Assembly: GCA_027596075.1 (NCBI GenBank)
Contig: JADGJC010000036.1
Span: 124,001-188,000 of the forward strand
DNA length: 64,000 nt
Direction of reading: 5' to 3'
Source of the DNA: Rhizophlyctis rosea
Lineage: Eukaryota; Chytridiomycota; Chytridiomycetes; Rhizophlyctidales; Rhizophlyctidaceae
In this document: positions 35,901 to 48,375 of the stretch, piece by piece
How positions within the stretch are numbered: the stretch's first letter is position 1
Layout: every line of letters begins with the position of its first letter
Notes under the pieces: model-generated
Databases searched by the model: none
The model's input: only the letters and a program-made list of their open reading frames with translations
What the model was told of the DNA's origin: nothing
Translations under genes and position numbers: made by a program

Positions 35901-37210
35901 TTGGGTGGGAATAGTGAAGGGGGTGGGGAGGGGAGGGAGAGCGTGAACGAGGCTTGGAAGGGCGGGAGAGGTGGGAAGGACAGAAGAAGACCTGGTGAAG
36001 GGGGCCTGACAGGGCAGGGGATGAAATCTAGAGAAAGCAGTCGGGGCCGGTCTTTAGATCGATCGAGAAAAACTGGCACTAAAGGACATAGGTCGCGGTC
36101 ACAACAACGAGACGTGACACCGGACGCAAAGTTGCGTTCGAGACCGGCACCAGTACTTTCCCATCGTGGTAAACAAAGTGGATCGGATGCCGAAATGTTC
36201 CTCGATGACCACCTCCTGGCCAAAGGTGCCAACAAGAAGCCCGTCACGCAAAGTATGAAGATAGAGCCCAAGCTGAAAAAGGAAAATGACGACGAGAGCT
36301 GGGCCACCCGACAATTTGAGCCACAGGCTCGAGTTCATCAAAGTCCGCCCGCAACACCAACATTGATTCCGAAGAGGCAAATCCGGGCACCGAATGGTGG
36401 GATTCCAGATGAAAAAGGGGGGAAAATGGAGGTGCTTAATGACAGGGATAGGGATGAAGTACAGCATGCGGGTGCGAAGAAAGAGAATAAGGCAAATAAG
36501 AATGATGAACGGGAACGTAGGGAGAAGGAGAAGAAGGAAAAGGAGAAGCGGGAGAAGGAACAGAGAGAGAAGGAGAGGCGGGATAAAGAGCAGAAGGATA
36601 GAGAATTGAAGGAGCAGAAGGAGCGAGAGCACAAGGAACGGGAGCAGAAGGCAAGAGAGCTGAAGGAGAGGGAGCAGAAGGAACGGGAGATGAAGGAGAA
36701 AGAGCGTACGGAAAGGGAGAGGAAAGCGAAGGAGAAGGACAAAAAGAAAGAGATGAAGAAAACTCCTGCTGCTAACGTTCTCAAAGACCCGAGGCAGCCC
36801 ACCACGTAAGTTTCATCATCCACAAGACGCGTAATGCAATCCAGATATTCAACCAATCCTTTCATTCCTATTTCAGAACATCACATAACTCACCTCCACC
36901 CCAACCCAAAACTCCAAAAGATCCAACATGGACACTCCAACCCGCCCGTCCCCACGGTCACATAACTCCTTCCCATCCAGCAACACCTGCTTCTGGCCGT
37001 CAAACACCAGCGCCGCAACAGCACCAACCGCCGCCTCCTCTTCCGCAAACAGCCAAAAAGGCTGACCAAGCCCCACCTCTGATGCAGACAATGTACGTTG
37101 TGGAGTCTCCCTTGTCGGCGTCGGAGTCGGAGTCGGTGGAGGGGGTTCGAGGGAAGCGGAAGAAGAGGGGCTTTTGGAAGCGGATTACGGGACGAGGAGG
37201 TGATGAGTGA
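32953..37210 (+). CDS. Kinesin-8 (Kip3/KIF18-like) motor protein
   Basis: About thirteen exons: 32953-33036, 33099-about 33158, 33238-33430, 33481-33809, 33863-33955, 34008-34095, 34170-34189, 34252-34395, 34456-34578, 34636-35319, 35410-35488, 35563-36805, 36877-37210; about 1157 residues. The motor domain starts [12 protein letters not shown] and contains the P-loop [16 protein letters not shown] (rebuilt across an intron), [14 protein letters not shown], switch I NEVSSRSH, switch [33 protein letters not shown] and IANISPSS. The [13 protein letters not shown] insert and [11 protein letters not shown] point to kinesin-8, plus-end-directed depolymerising motors that limit spindle and cytoplasmic microtubule length. 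The donor of exon 2 is uncertain by one to three codons. The tail has a coiled coil, a basic/disordered region and an unusually long Lys/Arg/Glu stretch (about residues 890-980), then a Pro-rich end with basic residues. Confidence 0.9.
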
Positions 37211-37771
37211 TGTTGATGTTGATGTTGATATTATGTCCGCAGCGGTTGTGTCTCCCTTCTTCTGCTGTTGTTGTCTTCTCCCATTTTCGCTTTCTTTTAC
37301 CTTTTTAGTATTGCTTCCATTAGTCTTTGTAGTATAATGCTTATTTTGATAGTAAAGATTATGCATTTCAAACGGCCAAAAGTGGTTGTATATTTCCACT
37401 GGGCGTTGTTGATTTCTCATTTCTATGATGACTCCTTGTATTTGTCGGCTGGGTGCTCTTGAATTTTGATTTCTATGACGACCGAGTCTGTTTCAAGCCA
37501 CCCCATGTCTGGCCCTCCAAACCACGGGCAGCGATGGACTCTTTCCCATCACCTGCCTCACCCAACTTATTGACCAAACCCTCCCATCGTCAAAAAGATC
37601 TATTTGGAAATATAAATTATTCACATCTATGAAGAAGCTCCAGAAAACAAATACATGTGGGGTAGCATATGTTGCAACTGTGTTGCTATCCAAATGCGTC
37701 ATCCAGCGTCCCCTTCTCGTCCCATCATTTTGGAAGATTGACAGCCTGTCCACCCAGCAGATATACTCCAT
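37211..37771. other. Convergent intergenic region
   Basis: 3' flanks of the kinesin (+) and the ZNF706-like gene (-). No gene seen. Confidence 0.5.
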
Positions 37772-38162
37772 CTATTTTGCAAAACTGTCCTCAGTGGGGA
37801 TTGCTACACCGGGATGTTTCGACTCCATATGTTGGACTAGAATTTTGTGGCTCGCCATTGGGCCCTAAGGTTGACATGAGTACTCCACGTTTCAAGGGCG
37901 TTGGAAAGTTAGCACTCAGGTGCAGTGGCATAGACACTCACCTTACAGCTCGGACAAACGATTTTCAACCCCGCCGCACGCGCCTTGAGCTGTGACTCCC
38001 CTCCTTTCTGTGCTGCAGCCTTCTTGGCTGCTTTTTCTCTGTCAGTGCAAAAGCAGCGAACGGTTAGCGAAGAAATCCTTGTCCCAGCAATAGTGCAAGG
38101 TAGGCACAGAAGCGTATGAAGTTCACATACTGTGCTTGCGCTTTTGCGGCACCGCGGACCAT
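37772..38162 (-). CDS. Small ZNF706/4F5-type zinc-finger protein
   Basis: Three exons in phase (38131-38162, 37942-38038, 37772-37864) encode 73 residues; human ZNF706 has 76. The N-terminus is MVRGAAKAQAQEKAAKKAA, the lysine/alanine/glutamine-rich 4F5-like helix of the family. A single C2H2-like finger then spans the second intron: CPSCKGPMASHKILVQHMESKH (Cys-x2-Cys...His-x4-His, shown split as CPSCK, GPMASHKILVQH and MESKH), followed by PGVAIP, as in the animal PKTPLP tail. The family is small, nuclear and widely conserved, with a poorly defined role (translation or differentiation repressor in animals). Easy to miss because it is short and split. Confidence 0.88.
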
Positions 38163-38807
38163 GGTGGTTGACGGGGAAGCTGGGATTGGTTGCTGGGAAC
38201 GAGGTGTGGGAAGATGGAGAAAGCGAGGAAGGGAAATGAACCTCCCTCTCTCCCTTCATATCAACCCCACAATGAGGCTTCGCGATGGAGGACGCCTCTT
38301 GACGGCACAGTAATTCCACCGCCTCCAGGGTCCTTTCGACCACGCCATCATAATCCGTCAACTCAGCTAATGACCATTATGATGAGGAGGTCAATGCTCA
38401 TTGGTGAAGTTGGCTGACGGAGCATGGTGTATGAAGTTTTCTTTTTGATAAGACCGTGAACGCGTGCCCAAAATGGGCAGCTTGAATGGATACGGAAGGA
38501 TCTCAAGGCATTTGCCCTTTCCTGTCGGCATTCGCGTCCACATCGCGCTTCAGCCCGCATTTCGGAAACATGCACATGGAGGCACTGCGCGTTTGACCCT
38601 ACGGTTTGTAGGTGATATCTTGCCAGGGGTCTTTAGGGTCAATCCTGCTGTCGGAGCCCTGCGATCGTGATCGCTTACTCACGCGCAAGACCTGATCTAT
38701 CAATGCAAAGCTTGCCATTTCCTCTAGCATTCAGGAAGGAGCCTGTCGAATTTGGACCACGTCAAAAGCAGAACTTTAATTTCCATCATCTGTAAACGCT
38801 TGATGGA
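38163..38807. other. Divergent intergenic region
   Basis: Promoters of the zinc-finger gene (-) and the receptor gene (+). No other gene seen. Confidence 0.45.
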
Positions 38808-41800
38808 ATGCGGCATATTATAGTTTCCTGCGCACGGTTGTGCCTCTTATTGGCCCTGCTATATGCGCCTGTGAACGCACAGCTTGCGCCCCTATTTGTT
38901 GGTCAAGGCTCAATATGGTCGGATGGTAGCTACGGCAGGGATTCGGGACCTATCAATGTGACCGACACAATTCCTCCACCAAGTGGATTCGAATTTGTCA
39001 CAACGTATAACTACACCCTGCAACGATATGGGGCTATCGGCTGGTACAATGTCCAGAGCTACTTTTCAGTCACACGATTCCGGAAATATGAGTTCTTCGT
39101 CTTCTTCGTTCAAGTGGGTGATTTGCAAGGTGGAGATTGGCGCAAAAGGTTGTAACACATTCTCACCGTTGGACAGAGTCCCATAATGAATCAATATGAA
39201 ACGGCTCTTAGAGTGAGCAAGAATGGTGATCCTGCTCCCAGTTCGCACACGCAAGTATCGCAACTAGTGAATGATACCATGGTGGAAACGATCGGGTCTT
39301 GGACGAAGTTTTCCATTCCTATGGAAAGTTTGACCCGTATTGCAGTGTCCACCGAACTCAACATCATCGAAGTTATGAACTGGGGTGCAGTGAGTGCTCT
39401 GATTCACCGCCCATGTATTGACATCACATATTCCGGCTAACGCACTGCACCAGGCCCATACCCTGACGTTTTGCGGTTTCTTTGGAAATGTATGTGGTTT
39501 GGAACATTCATCATTGCTTCTCCAGATCTCATCCAGCTTCGCAGAGAGATGGCATCTCACATGCAATCCCACCACCCGTACCGCCAATCGTCACAATTGA
39601 TGAACCATATACCTTCCTGACATACAATTCAACGGATTTAAAACCAGATACCGGCACGTTACTGCAATGGCTCTGCCCAAGTTCTCTACCAGCTATTGAA
39701 TGTGAGTTATCATCAGTCCAGCATCCGAGGATTGCAGCGGCATTCATTGACGGTGAATGGTGTTTTAGATCCAGACCTCGCTGGTGTCTACATCCAAGCC
39801 TGGAGAGCGTGAGTTGAGATGCTGCGCTGCGAGCTTTTTGGCCCGAGTGATCCTTGACTCCGAATGCTCGCACAGGACAAACGTTTCAATACCGCTACCG
39901 ATGAATATCAGCTCGGCTGGTTTTGACGGTGCTTCGTGGAATATCAACGCAATGTGGGAGGTAAGATATGCGGTTGCTTGCTACAGTCATAGATGTTTAC
40001 GAACAGAGAACGAACGAACCCGTTTTGGCTGATGTATTGTAGACAGTGCTCAGAAAGATTGATGCGTACCTGTGGCCACATCCCGGATTCGTTTGCTGTA
40101 GGAATTGTTTTGGTTTGATGATGCATCTCAAAACAGACTCACTGACCAACGATGAGGCGTTGATCAGCACATCACAACGCGGACTGGATTGAAGTTGGAA
40201 ACTCCACTCAGGCCGGTCCTGACAATGTCGTGGTCGTTTGGGTCCCTGAGACTTGGCATGATCAGTCCCACGCCATCGCTGCATTCGCGACCTACGTCAT
40301 GAACACGCGAGTGAACAATACGGATACAGTCTCATTTATCGTTCGTATTCGGCAGGAGGATCGGAAATGGGGGCGAGGTTTGTTGATTTGTTGTATCGTG
40401 CAGGTAGAACAATATTGCTAACGGGGAATGTTTGGTGAGAATGTAGAATGGAACTGGATAGAGCTTGCCGTGCCCAACTGCATTGAAGCCTCATTGGCAA
40501 ATCCCAGCACACGTTGGTTATGCCCGGACCTCATCCTTTTCAAGGACGAGCAATTAGGATGGCTAAAAACAGGAAAAGATTTGCTGGAATCCCTAAGTAC
40601 GTTCCCCTGCTCATCACCATGGAACTGGATCTAACTTGCTTTTCGACGGTAATAGATGATTTGGAGCAGACATACTTCCAGAACACCGGGTAAGCACGGC
40701 TGATCATTTCAAGGTGTTTACTTCGTGATTGTGTTGACGAATATGTTTTTGGAATGATTAGTTACCTGTCATCAATTGAGGTAAGCCATTGATGTTGCAT
40801 CTATGCAACTTTCCCGCGATTGACATCTCTTCAATTGCTTACAGATTGAGCCAATCCTACAAAAATATACGGTGTTCAACTCAGAGAACTACGCTCTTCC
40901 ATTCGCTACAATGCTGGAACCATGGCTAGTTAACAGAACCACAATCGCTACCTTAGGTTTGCAAATGCCTCCTGACGGTATGTGCATAGAACAAAAGCTT
41001 AGAAAGAGTCGCGCTTCCCATGGCTAATTTGCCGGATCCTCTGCTTGCAGGCACGAATGCAAATATATGGGGAGCAGCGTGGTGGGACACATGGAACATC
41101 ACAGTCTTAAATCGTTATATTGATGCCATGTATGCCGCCGGTATGATGTTTTTGTCTCTTGTTGAACATTTACTGGCTCCTAATGATGTCAAATATAGGG
41201 TACAACAACATCTTACCTTTGCCAACCGACTCGGTCGGAGAAACGAAATTTGCCACATATTTTGGCTTCCCTTACGGCGCTTCTGTTTTGAATACCAAAG
41301 GACGGTAAGGGAAAGCAATTCGCGTTTGCAGGTGTTCAAGGATGAACATTCATGTGCAACGTTCCTGGCAGGTGCGGGTTGAATAGTCGCATGGAGAAAG
41401 CCCTCAATGATACAATTATTCGATGGAGAAGCATGTCGAACTGGACTTTCACCAGTGACTCTGGCCTATATTCAAACTCTTTCGTGCCGTACACGCCGGG
41501 CGTGCTGCCCTGGCGGGAAACATATGCATCAGAAGTGCAGGGGGCACCAACCTTTGAAGAATGGCTATCACAACCACCGCGGGACCCTGCCGATGAACCT
41601 CTGTTTGCGTTTTGGGATCCAAGTTTGAAACCGCCTCCATATGGGAATTTTTTACCTGGTAATCATCCCATTCTTCTAGCACCTACCAGGACCTATCTAC
41701 TAATGGAGAGTGTTTTATTTAAGGATTTGGTTTTGATAAAGCCTATGGAACAGATTTTGTTAGTTGTATTTCGCCTTCACCGTCTTGGGAGTGGAGATGA

Positions 41801-44121
41801 ACTGACTTTTCGGCGAATACCTCATAGAATCGTATCTATCCGCCGACGGGAGCCGGATACCTGGGAGCTCGATTGTTCGGCATCGCACGAACATCGAGAA
41901 ATATTACCCGAGCATATAACGTGCTCATTGCTGCTTTTGCGCGGAACCGGCGACACCATGTGAACTGCCCTACGGTATCCAATAATAATGGTGGCGGTGT
42001 GTCTGGGTATCTCGGCGCATCTGCCATTCCAGAATATGCTGTAAGCCTGCTTGATTCGTCTTCTGTGTCTCGCTAATTGGGCTGATACTCATTGATCATT
42101 TGGATATGTAGCTGACGTCAAAGAGCTTTTATACTGGATTGCTCGGTAGGTGAATTGATCTATATCTTGTTTGTGCTGTTGGACATGTCGACTTGTTTTC
42201 AGAGTGCTGATCATATGTCTATTGTTCATTTACAGATCACACTATCGCCATCGGCACCCCAGCAGCGCAGGGCATGTCGTACGGAGAGATAGCAAAGTTC
42301 AATCCCATGCAGCGCGCGTTCAACGACATTCTCTATAAAGTAGGTTGCAACGGTCTTCTTCTGATCTCCTACTCAGGCATATGTTGACTTCACTTTCTTT
42401 GAAGAATATGTCGGTCGCCGAGGCTTTGGATCGAGTTTGTGTGGTAAGGTCATGGGAGAATCGGTTAAATGATGAAGCGCTGATGTCGTCTCTTCAGTTC
42501 ATCAACAACAACACAAAGCCGCCATGTACAGCCGATGATGTGGAGCCCTATCTCGTAGAAGATCTGCAGTCGGAGACTATCACGCTCAAATTCAAATGGA
42601 AAGACGTTAGGGTGTGTGATATGGTAGTTGCTTATTCAAGCCCACTTTATCAAAGCACTCAATACTATCTGCAGGACTGCAACGAGAACCTGCCCAACTC
42701 CGCTCAAATCCCCTCACCTCTGATCAATGCCGTGGCACAATCGTACACCAGTAAAGATAGCACAACAGCAAAGGCAATCATCGGCCTAGTGACGATAGGC
42801 CTTGTTCTACTCACGATCTTGATGCTGCTATTTGTCATCAAAAGAAATTCCCCACCAGTTCGGGCAGCATCATGGATGTTCAGCGTTGCCATTATCTTTG
42901 GTGGGCATCTGGCGTTGGTCAGCGTGGTTTTGCAGGTGTCGATGGACAATAAAGTGGGGTGGGTAGAATGTCTGGGTCCAAGTATGTGTTCAGTCCCCAA
43001 AATTGTGAGTGATCGGTCGATGGATGCCTAGCTAACTGGACCGGTCGTGTTTCGCAGGTTGGTTTTTCTTCCCAGGCTTCGGACTGGTGATGGGCTCCTT
43101 ACTGGTAAAAACATACCGGGTTGATAAGATATTCCGAAACCAAACCATCGGATTTGCATTGCCTGATCTCAACCTCCTCGGATATATTGTCCTGGTTGAG
43201 GTTGTTGAAGTGGCTTTACTATTGGTGAGTGCTGATGCCCTCACTTTTCAAAAAGTCGGGCGTTCATTGACTGAAAGGTGTCGTTACGGTTTCAGGTCTT
43301 CCAATTCGAAAATCAGCAGTCATCTTATACACAATGGACACAGATTCCGAATACAGACTATTCCGTCATCCAAAACGCTTGCCCGAAAACGAGGGGAGTG
43401 GGGCAAGTCTTACTCTATATTGTACGGATTGAGCCTCTCGGTTTTCGTGGATTCGCTGTCATCTAGATTGACGAAACTCACTGTTTCATATGTTGCTAGT
43501 GGAACGGATTAATTTTGCTGCTCGCAGCCGTCTTCGCTGTCCGCACCCGAAGAGTGGCGTCAGGTGCGTTGGCCACGGCATCCATTATCGCGACCCAGAA
43601 CAAACAGAGTAATCTGCTGCATCTCGCACTTATTACAGCATACAATGAAAATATGTTCACGGTATCAGCTATCGCACTCATAACCGTCCTGGCCGTGATC
43701 ATTTACCCTACTTCACTCGTGATGAACTCGCCGAAAGCTTTGTAAGTTGTGTCCATTTCTTTGACAAGATGCTGGAGAATTTTGCAGGGTGAAGGGCTCA
43801 AACTAGTCTCATAGGTTCTTGTTGACATCACTTGGAATATCCAGCGGAACTTTCGGCGCGATCCTGATATATGCGGTTCCTAAAGTCTTCCTGGCTTACA
43901 ACCCTGCAGCGGTGTCGTCCGCCAATAAGTCAACCAGCAGTTCGTCAGCACCAAGTGCAGGCCGTGTACGAGGTTTCTCCTCGATTGAAGATGCCGTCAC
44001 CGATATACCGTTGCCAAAGCCAGGGAGGCTTTCCAAGTCGAATATGAAGGGCTTTATGAAAGAGAGCGCACGAACTGTAGGGGATGACCAAGCGGGGAGA
44101 AGTGGTGAAGTGTTGAGTTGA
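38808..44121 (+). CDS. Class C (GABA-B-like) seven-helix receptor with solute-binding-like ectodomain
   Basis: A large multi-exon gene. Not every exon edge was resolved, so the span is given. It starts with a clear signal peptide (MRHIIVSCARLCLLLALLYA, cut near VNAQ). The ectodomain (to about 42700) has many N-x-S/T sites, and its distal part resembles a family 1 ABC solute-binding protein: FNSENYALPFATMLEPWLVN, NRTTIATLGLQMPPDG, ANIWGAAWWDTWN, ILPLPTDSVGETKFATYFGF. Introns are in phase where tested, for example GFFGN to RDGISHAIPPP at about 39487-39540. A 7tm_3-like core follows: TAKAIIGLVTIGLVLLTIL, PPVRAASWMFSVAIIFGGHL, the GPS to WFFFPGFGLVMGSLLVKTYR junction, LNLLGYIVLVEVVEVALLL, VGQVLLYIVNGLILLLAAV and LALITAYNENMFTVSAIAL. 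The tail is Ser-rich. Such receptors are expanded in chytrids and slime moulds; the ligand is unknown but a small solute or sugar is plausible. Confidence 0.8.
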
Positions 44122-45238
44122 AGAAGAGAATGTTACCTTTACAAATTACTTGAGGACAAATGTGTATATGAAGATGATGTACGTATGCAGTGAAGAATGA
44201 TCGGGGGAAGCCTGCCTTTGTCGATTGGGCTTACGGCACCCAACAAAAGCCATCTTTCAGTGGATGTGATCGTTTAGATATTTAAAATGTTAGATATTGA
44301 TGTCGACCTGCATCCGTGGGCCATATCCACCTTTTTGTCACAAAATCCCAAAACCAAAGCTGTCAAGCCCCACGAGCATATGGATCCTACCCACACGAAC
44401 ACAAAAAAAGGGATATGTGCTTGCCCGAGCTGGGTCAAGACTCAAGTTGTCAAGTTCTCGAACTGTTTCATCATCAAAATGACAGAAACTCCATGCCAGT
44501 CCCCATTATTGGGCATGGATCCCAAGAGCTCGAATCCACAATCCCAAATATTCGTTCCGTATGGCTCGCTGGCTCCGCTCCAGGCTCCGACGACGGCATG
44601 CACAACTCTCCGACTCTCCGGCAGTTTTTTTCTATAATTGGTTCTGAGCTGAGCCTGCACGCAACACAAGCTTGTCAATATGGATGCACAGTCAAGAGGA
44701 ATGGAGAGTTGAAGCTGTTGACCCAGCCATCGGGAACGCAGCTTCTATATTTCGGAACATCTGGTGCACGTTCGAAATCTTTGGCGCCTCATCAACAGTG
44801 GCTCAGACTGCAGTTTGATTCATCTACCAATATGCAAAAGCATCTGAGCCCCTGAAGCCTCGGATCCATATGAAGACGTCAAGGGGATGAGCCCGTGCTT
44901 GCAAAGCAAGTGAAGGAATTGGAAACAGTCTTTGTCTGGTAATTGTCAAGTTGGGAGCTGTATCACCGCCTCAATGCGCGAAGGTGCACCCCACCAGAAG
45001 ATGGCAAACCGGAGAAGAGGAAGTGCACTCAGAGACTTAGTCACTGCACACTTACTCCTAGATCCGGGGCGCTCTCAACGCATCCCCCTTGATTTACACA
45101 AAATTCACATAAAAAGAAGATGGAACAGGCGCCATACTCACCACCGCAGAGACTGAAAGAGATATCTTCTCTGAAGTCTATCCACATTCCAGCATTGCCC
45201 TTCGAAACTTCACCTAGCTCCTTCGAACCCACACCAAA
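44122..45238. other. Intergenic, no gene supported
   Basis: A 179-codon frame at 44316-44855 (+) shows no motif, no helical pattern and no splice partner. Treated as chance. The 3' part is the promoter of the TLC-like gene. Confidence 0.45.
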
Positions 45239-46609
45239 ATGTCCGTCTCTACCGTCCCTGATGGGATGCAACCATGGATGCTCGATTATACTCCTGAACA
45301 GCTCTTGAAACTCAAGGAGTTCATGGACGATACGCCGATGCCGTGGACCGCAAGCTGGTATTCGATGAACTCTGTGATTTTCATCGTGGCATTGTATGGG
45401 GGTGCTAAGGTTGGTTCTGAGACTATGGAAACGTTCCGATCGTTGATATTGACGAATACTTCTGTGCCGTAGGTCATCCATGCCCTATTGACAAGATTTG
45501 GACCAACGCTGTTCGCAAAGCTGAAGGAAGCCCAGCAGAGAGTCGTTATTGTACATGTTCTTGAGGTATGGGCATTCAAGTTACTGGTATCGAGATGAGT
45601 AGATTGATTCACATTGATATGGGCAGATCATCGTTACGACGATTATGTTCATCTGTCAAGTGTATTGCGCCCCTGTGTATTGGGGCAACTTTGATAAACG
45701 GTACCTGCAGTTTGGAGGTATCCTGTCGAATATGGGTTGTTTACTATGTATGTGGTTTCGTTCGTCCTATCTTGCCGTACTCGAACATGGAGCAATCGTA
45801 CTAATGCCATGCTGAGCAGATGCCTTTGAACTTATTTACCGATGCACGATGAGGACGTCGCTTCTTGTGCATCATTTGGCCGTGAGTGTTTCGACTCCCT
45901 TGCGAGATTTCTTATATGAAGTGCTTACTGATCAACTGCCCTACAGACAATGTTCCTTATCTCCTTCATCTTCGCCGTCATGTACAAAACTCAACACCCC
46001 GCATACTTCCAATTGGGACTTTCCTTCGTTTACCAGGCCACAACGGAGCAGTCTACATTTATTGGGTTGCTGATGTGTATGTGTCATATCTATCCCGTGA
46101 CGGATCCCGTCGCTGCACTACTGAGCTATCTCCCCACATCCACAGACCGCTTCCTAAAACCTGCCCGCACAACCGCCCTAACCCTCTACTTCGCCGCCAT
46201 CCAAACTCTCGTCTGCAAATTTGCTTCCCTGTTCCATTCCATCTACGTATGGGCGAAGTACCTCGTCCACGTCGACGCAGTCCCGAAAGACTACCACACG
46301 GCCTTCTCGGTAGTGTTTACGTTGTGCTTCGTGTGTTTGCTCGGAACGCAGGTGTGGGGCGCGTGGGTGGTTTGGATTCTGGGCAAGAGGGTTGACGAGG
46401 AGGTTGGGAGGGGTGGTGTTGTGGGAAGTGAGAAGTGGAGGGTTGAGTTTAGGGAGGTTGGCGAGGAGAGGGTTCAAGAGATTGTTGTTGGGGAGGAGGA
46501 GAAGGGTGAGAAAAGTGAGAAAGTTCTTGATTGCGTTACGTTTGTTACTGTTGATCTGCGGAGTGACCGTCGGCCTGATACGCCGTCGACTCTTGTTGAT
46601 GTCGAATAA
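45239..46609 (+). CDS. Multi-pass membrane protein, TLC-domain-like
   Basis: Six exons in phase (45239-45409, 45473-45565, 45627-45717, 45820-45881, 45947-46076, 46146-46609), 336 residues. About six or seven hydrophobic helices: SVIFIVALYGGAK, EIIVTTIMFICQVYCAPVYW, LLVHHLATMFLISFIFAVMY, STFIGLLMYRFLK, ALTLYFAAIQTLVCKFAS and VFTLCFVCLLGTQVWGAWVV. The paired His in RTSLLVHHLA and the overall plan recall TRAM-LAG1-CLN8 (TLC) proteins, which act on or move ceramides and other lipids, mostly in the ER. The similarity is by pattern only. The first intron was chosen so that KVIHALLTRFGPTLFAKLKE continues the helix; the competing reading hits a stop. The C-terminal 60 residues are charged and probably cytosolic. 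Confidence 0.68.
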
Positions 46610-48375
46610 GTGGAGGGCAGATTGGTTTTGGTTGAGTCACTTCGTTGATTGTCTTCCGTGTTTGGCACGGTCCTTTCGAATCCACCCCGATTGGTCGGAC
46701 AGCCGTCGCAACCGATCTTGATACATCCGATGCACCGACCCGATGCAGCTATTCTTCTATATCGTTATACCCTGGCGTTCATTGGTGATTTTTATATTCT
46801 TGATATTCTTTGATATTTTTGGACTATATGTATCTTATTTACGTGATTGGTTTACACATTTAGTTTGATTTCAATGACCTATGACAGATTCACGACACAT
46901 ATAGAGAGGGCGACGACATTCTAAGTTATGCATTCGCATTATGTCAGACTTGTGATTCCTGCTGGTCTCTGATGCATGTTCCGGTGTTGAGCGAATCATT
47001 TTCAAAGTTTTTTTTCCGTTTTCTCTTATGGATAGTCAAATGGCAATTGAAGCAGGAGATGTTGTTTTGGGTGAAAGTGGGAGTGAAAAGTAAATCCCAC
47101 TGCGCTATTATAGTACCAGCACGCCATTGAAGTCATCCTGGCTGTGCCGTGTGCCTCATTTTCTGAACCTCAGATTCATCAAAGGAGATGACTGAGATGC
47201 GCCATCATGAACATGTGGGTGTCCGAATGAAGTTGTCAGGGAGCAGAAAGAAAAAGAAAGAAACAACACATCCACCACTCACTGTATTCCACGATAGGCG
47301 TAGGTTGCGCAAGATAGAATACAACAAGCTCAGTAAGCTCGGTCTTCTGGAATTGACGGACTATATGGTCATGACTGCCGCGGTAAGCTTGAAAGGAAAA
47401 AAAAACAACATCCGAGACATATACCGCTCAGCGCAAATGACCAGTTGACTGACTATCGCACTTGCTATTTTTATAGCCATCCCACGCAAATAACACAATT
47501 GTCTGACGCCGCTACACCGACCTTATCCGTCTCTGGGCACTGCTGGATGGAGCGACGAATGCTCCGCCGGAATGAGGACGAGAGAGGGAAGGTCACGTTG
47601 GACGTTACCGGAGTTGCCGGGGAAGGTTGTTTTTGGTACGCAATTTAGCCCATGCTTGCATTATAGCGCTTACTGGCGCTTGCTGAGCGCGTACCGCGCG
47701 TGTGGTGACAGTGGTGAGGGTCATTCTGAGTTTCTTTTTTTGCTACTTCAACCAGGTCGCTTTGGCCCTAAGAAAATCGAAGCGCGACGTAAAGGCTTGG
47801 TGGTGTTTTGGAATGAGGGGTCGAGTGGCAGGCTTCTGGGGTAGAAGTCAACCCGTTCCAATGCTTCATAAGGGCACAACAGACCAGTGCATATCTAATG
47901 ATACTCACCAAGATTGATATTTTCGGTTCCCCACGCCCCCTTCTGCTCAGTACTGGCAGTTTGAAAGTTGACAAAAAACATTCCGCGGGCTGGTTTTCGG
48001 CAGATGGACATTGCAGAATGGGAAGTTTGAACTGGCCGGCATGATACAAGCAATGGCGAAGTAGTAAATACCATTGTTGAGCTGCAATCCTGATAAGTTG
48101 GTTAAGCTATGACTGTAGCCTTGAAGAATAGGATAATATCAATTGACGGGAGCGACGGTCCAGAGCTTTCAATTAGATATCTGGGACCTCACAATCCTGA
48201 ACAGAGGATAACAAGAAAATACCGCATACCGTCTCCTATACAGTCAAACAGATTGTTATATCATGTCACTTTGGATAACTTTGTTACCACATTCACGTTT
48301 TACATGGAATACTTCAAAATGTGTATATACATGGAAGATGAACACGCTATTGTACACCCGCTTTCCCCTCCGATC
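46610..48375. other. 1.8-kb convergent intergenic region
   Basis: Lies between the 3' ends of the TLC-like gene (+) and the SLAC1-type gene (-). Only short, motif-free frames. AT-rich stretches around 46770-46870. Confidence 0.5.

Noticed and set aside
36338..36865. Long - strand frames rich in Ser/Phe/Leu
   Set aside because: Antisense of the K/R/E repeat in the kinesin-8 tail; no independent motif.
44316..44855. 179-codon + strand frame between receptor and TLC-like gene
   Set aside because: No recognisable family, hydrophobic pattern or introns; likely chance in a 1.1-kb spacer.
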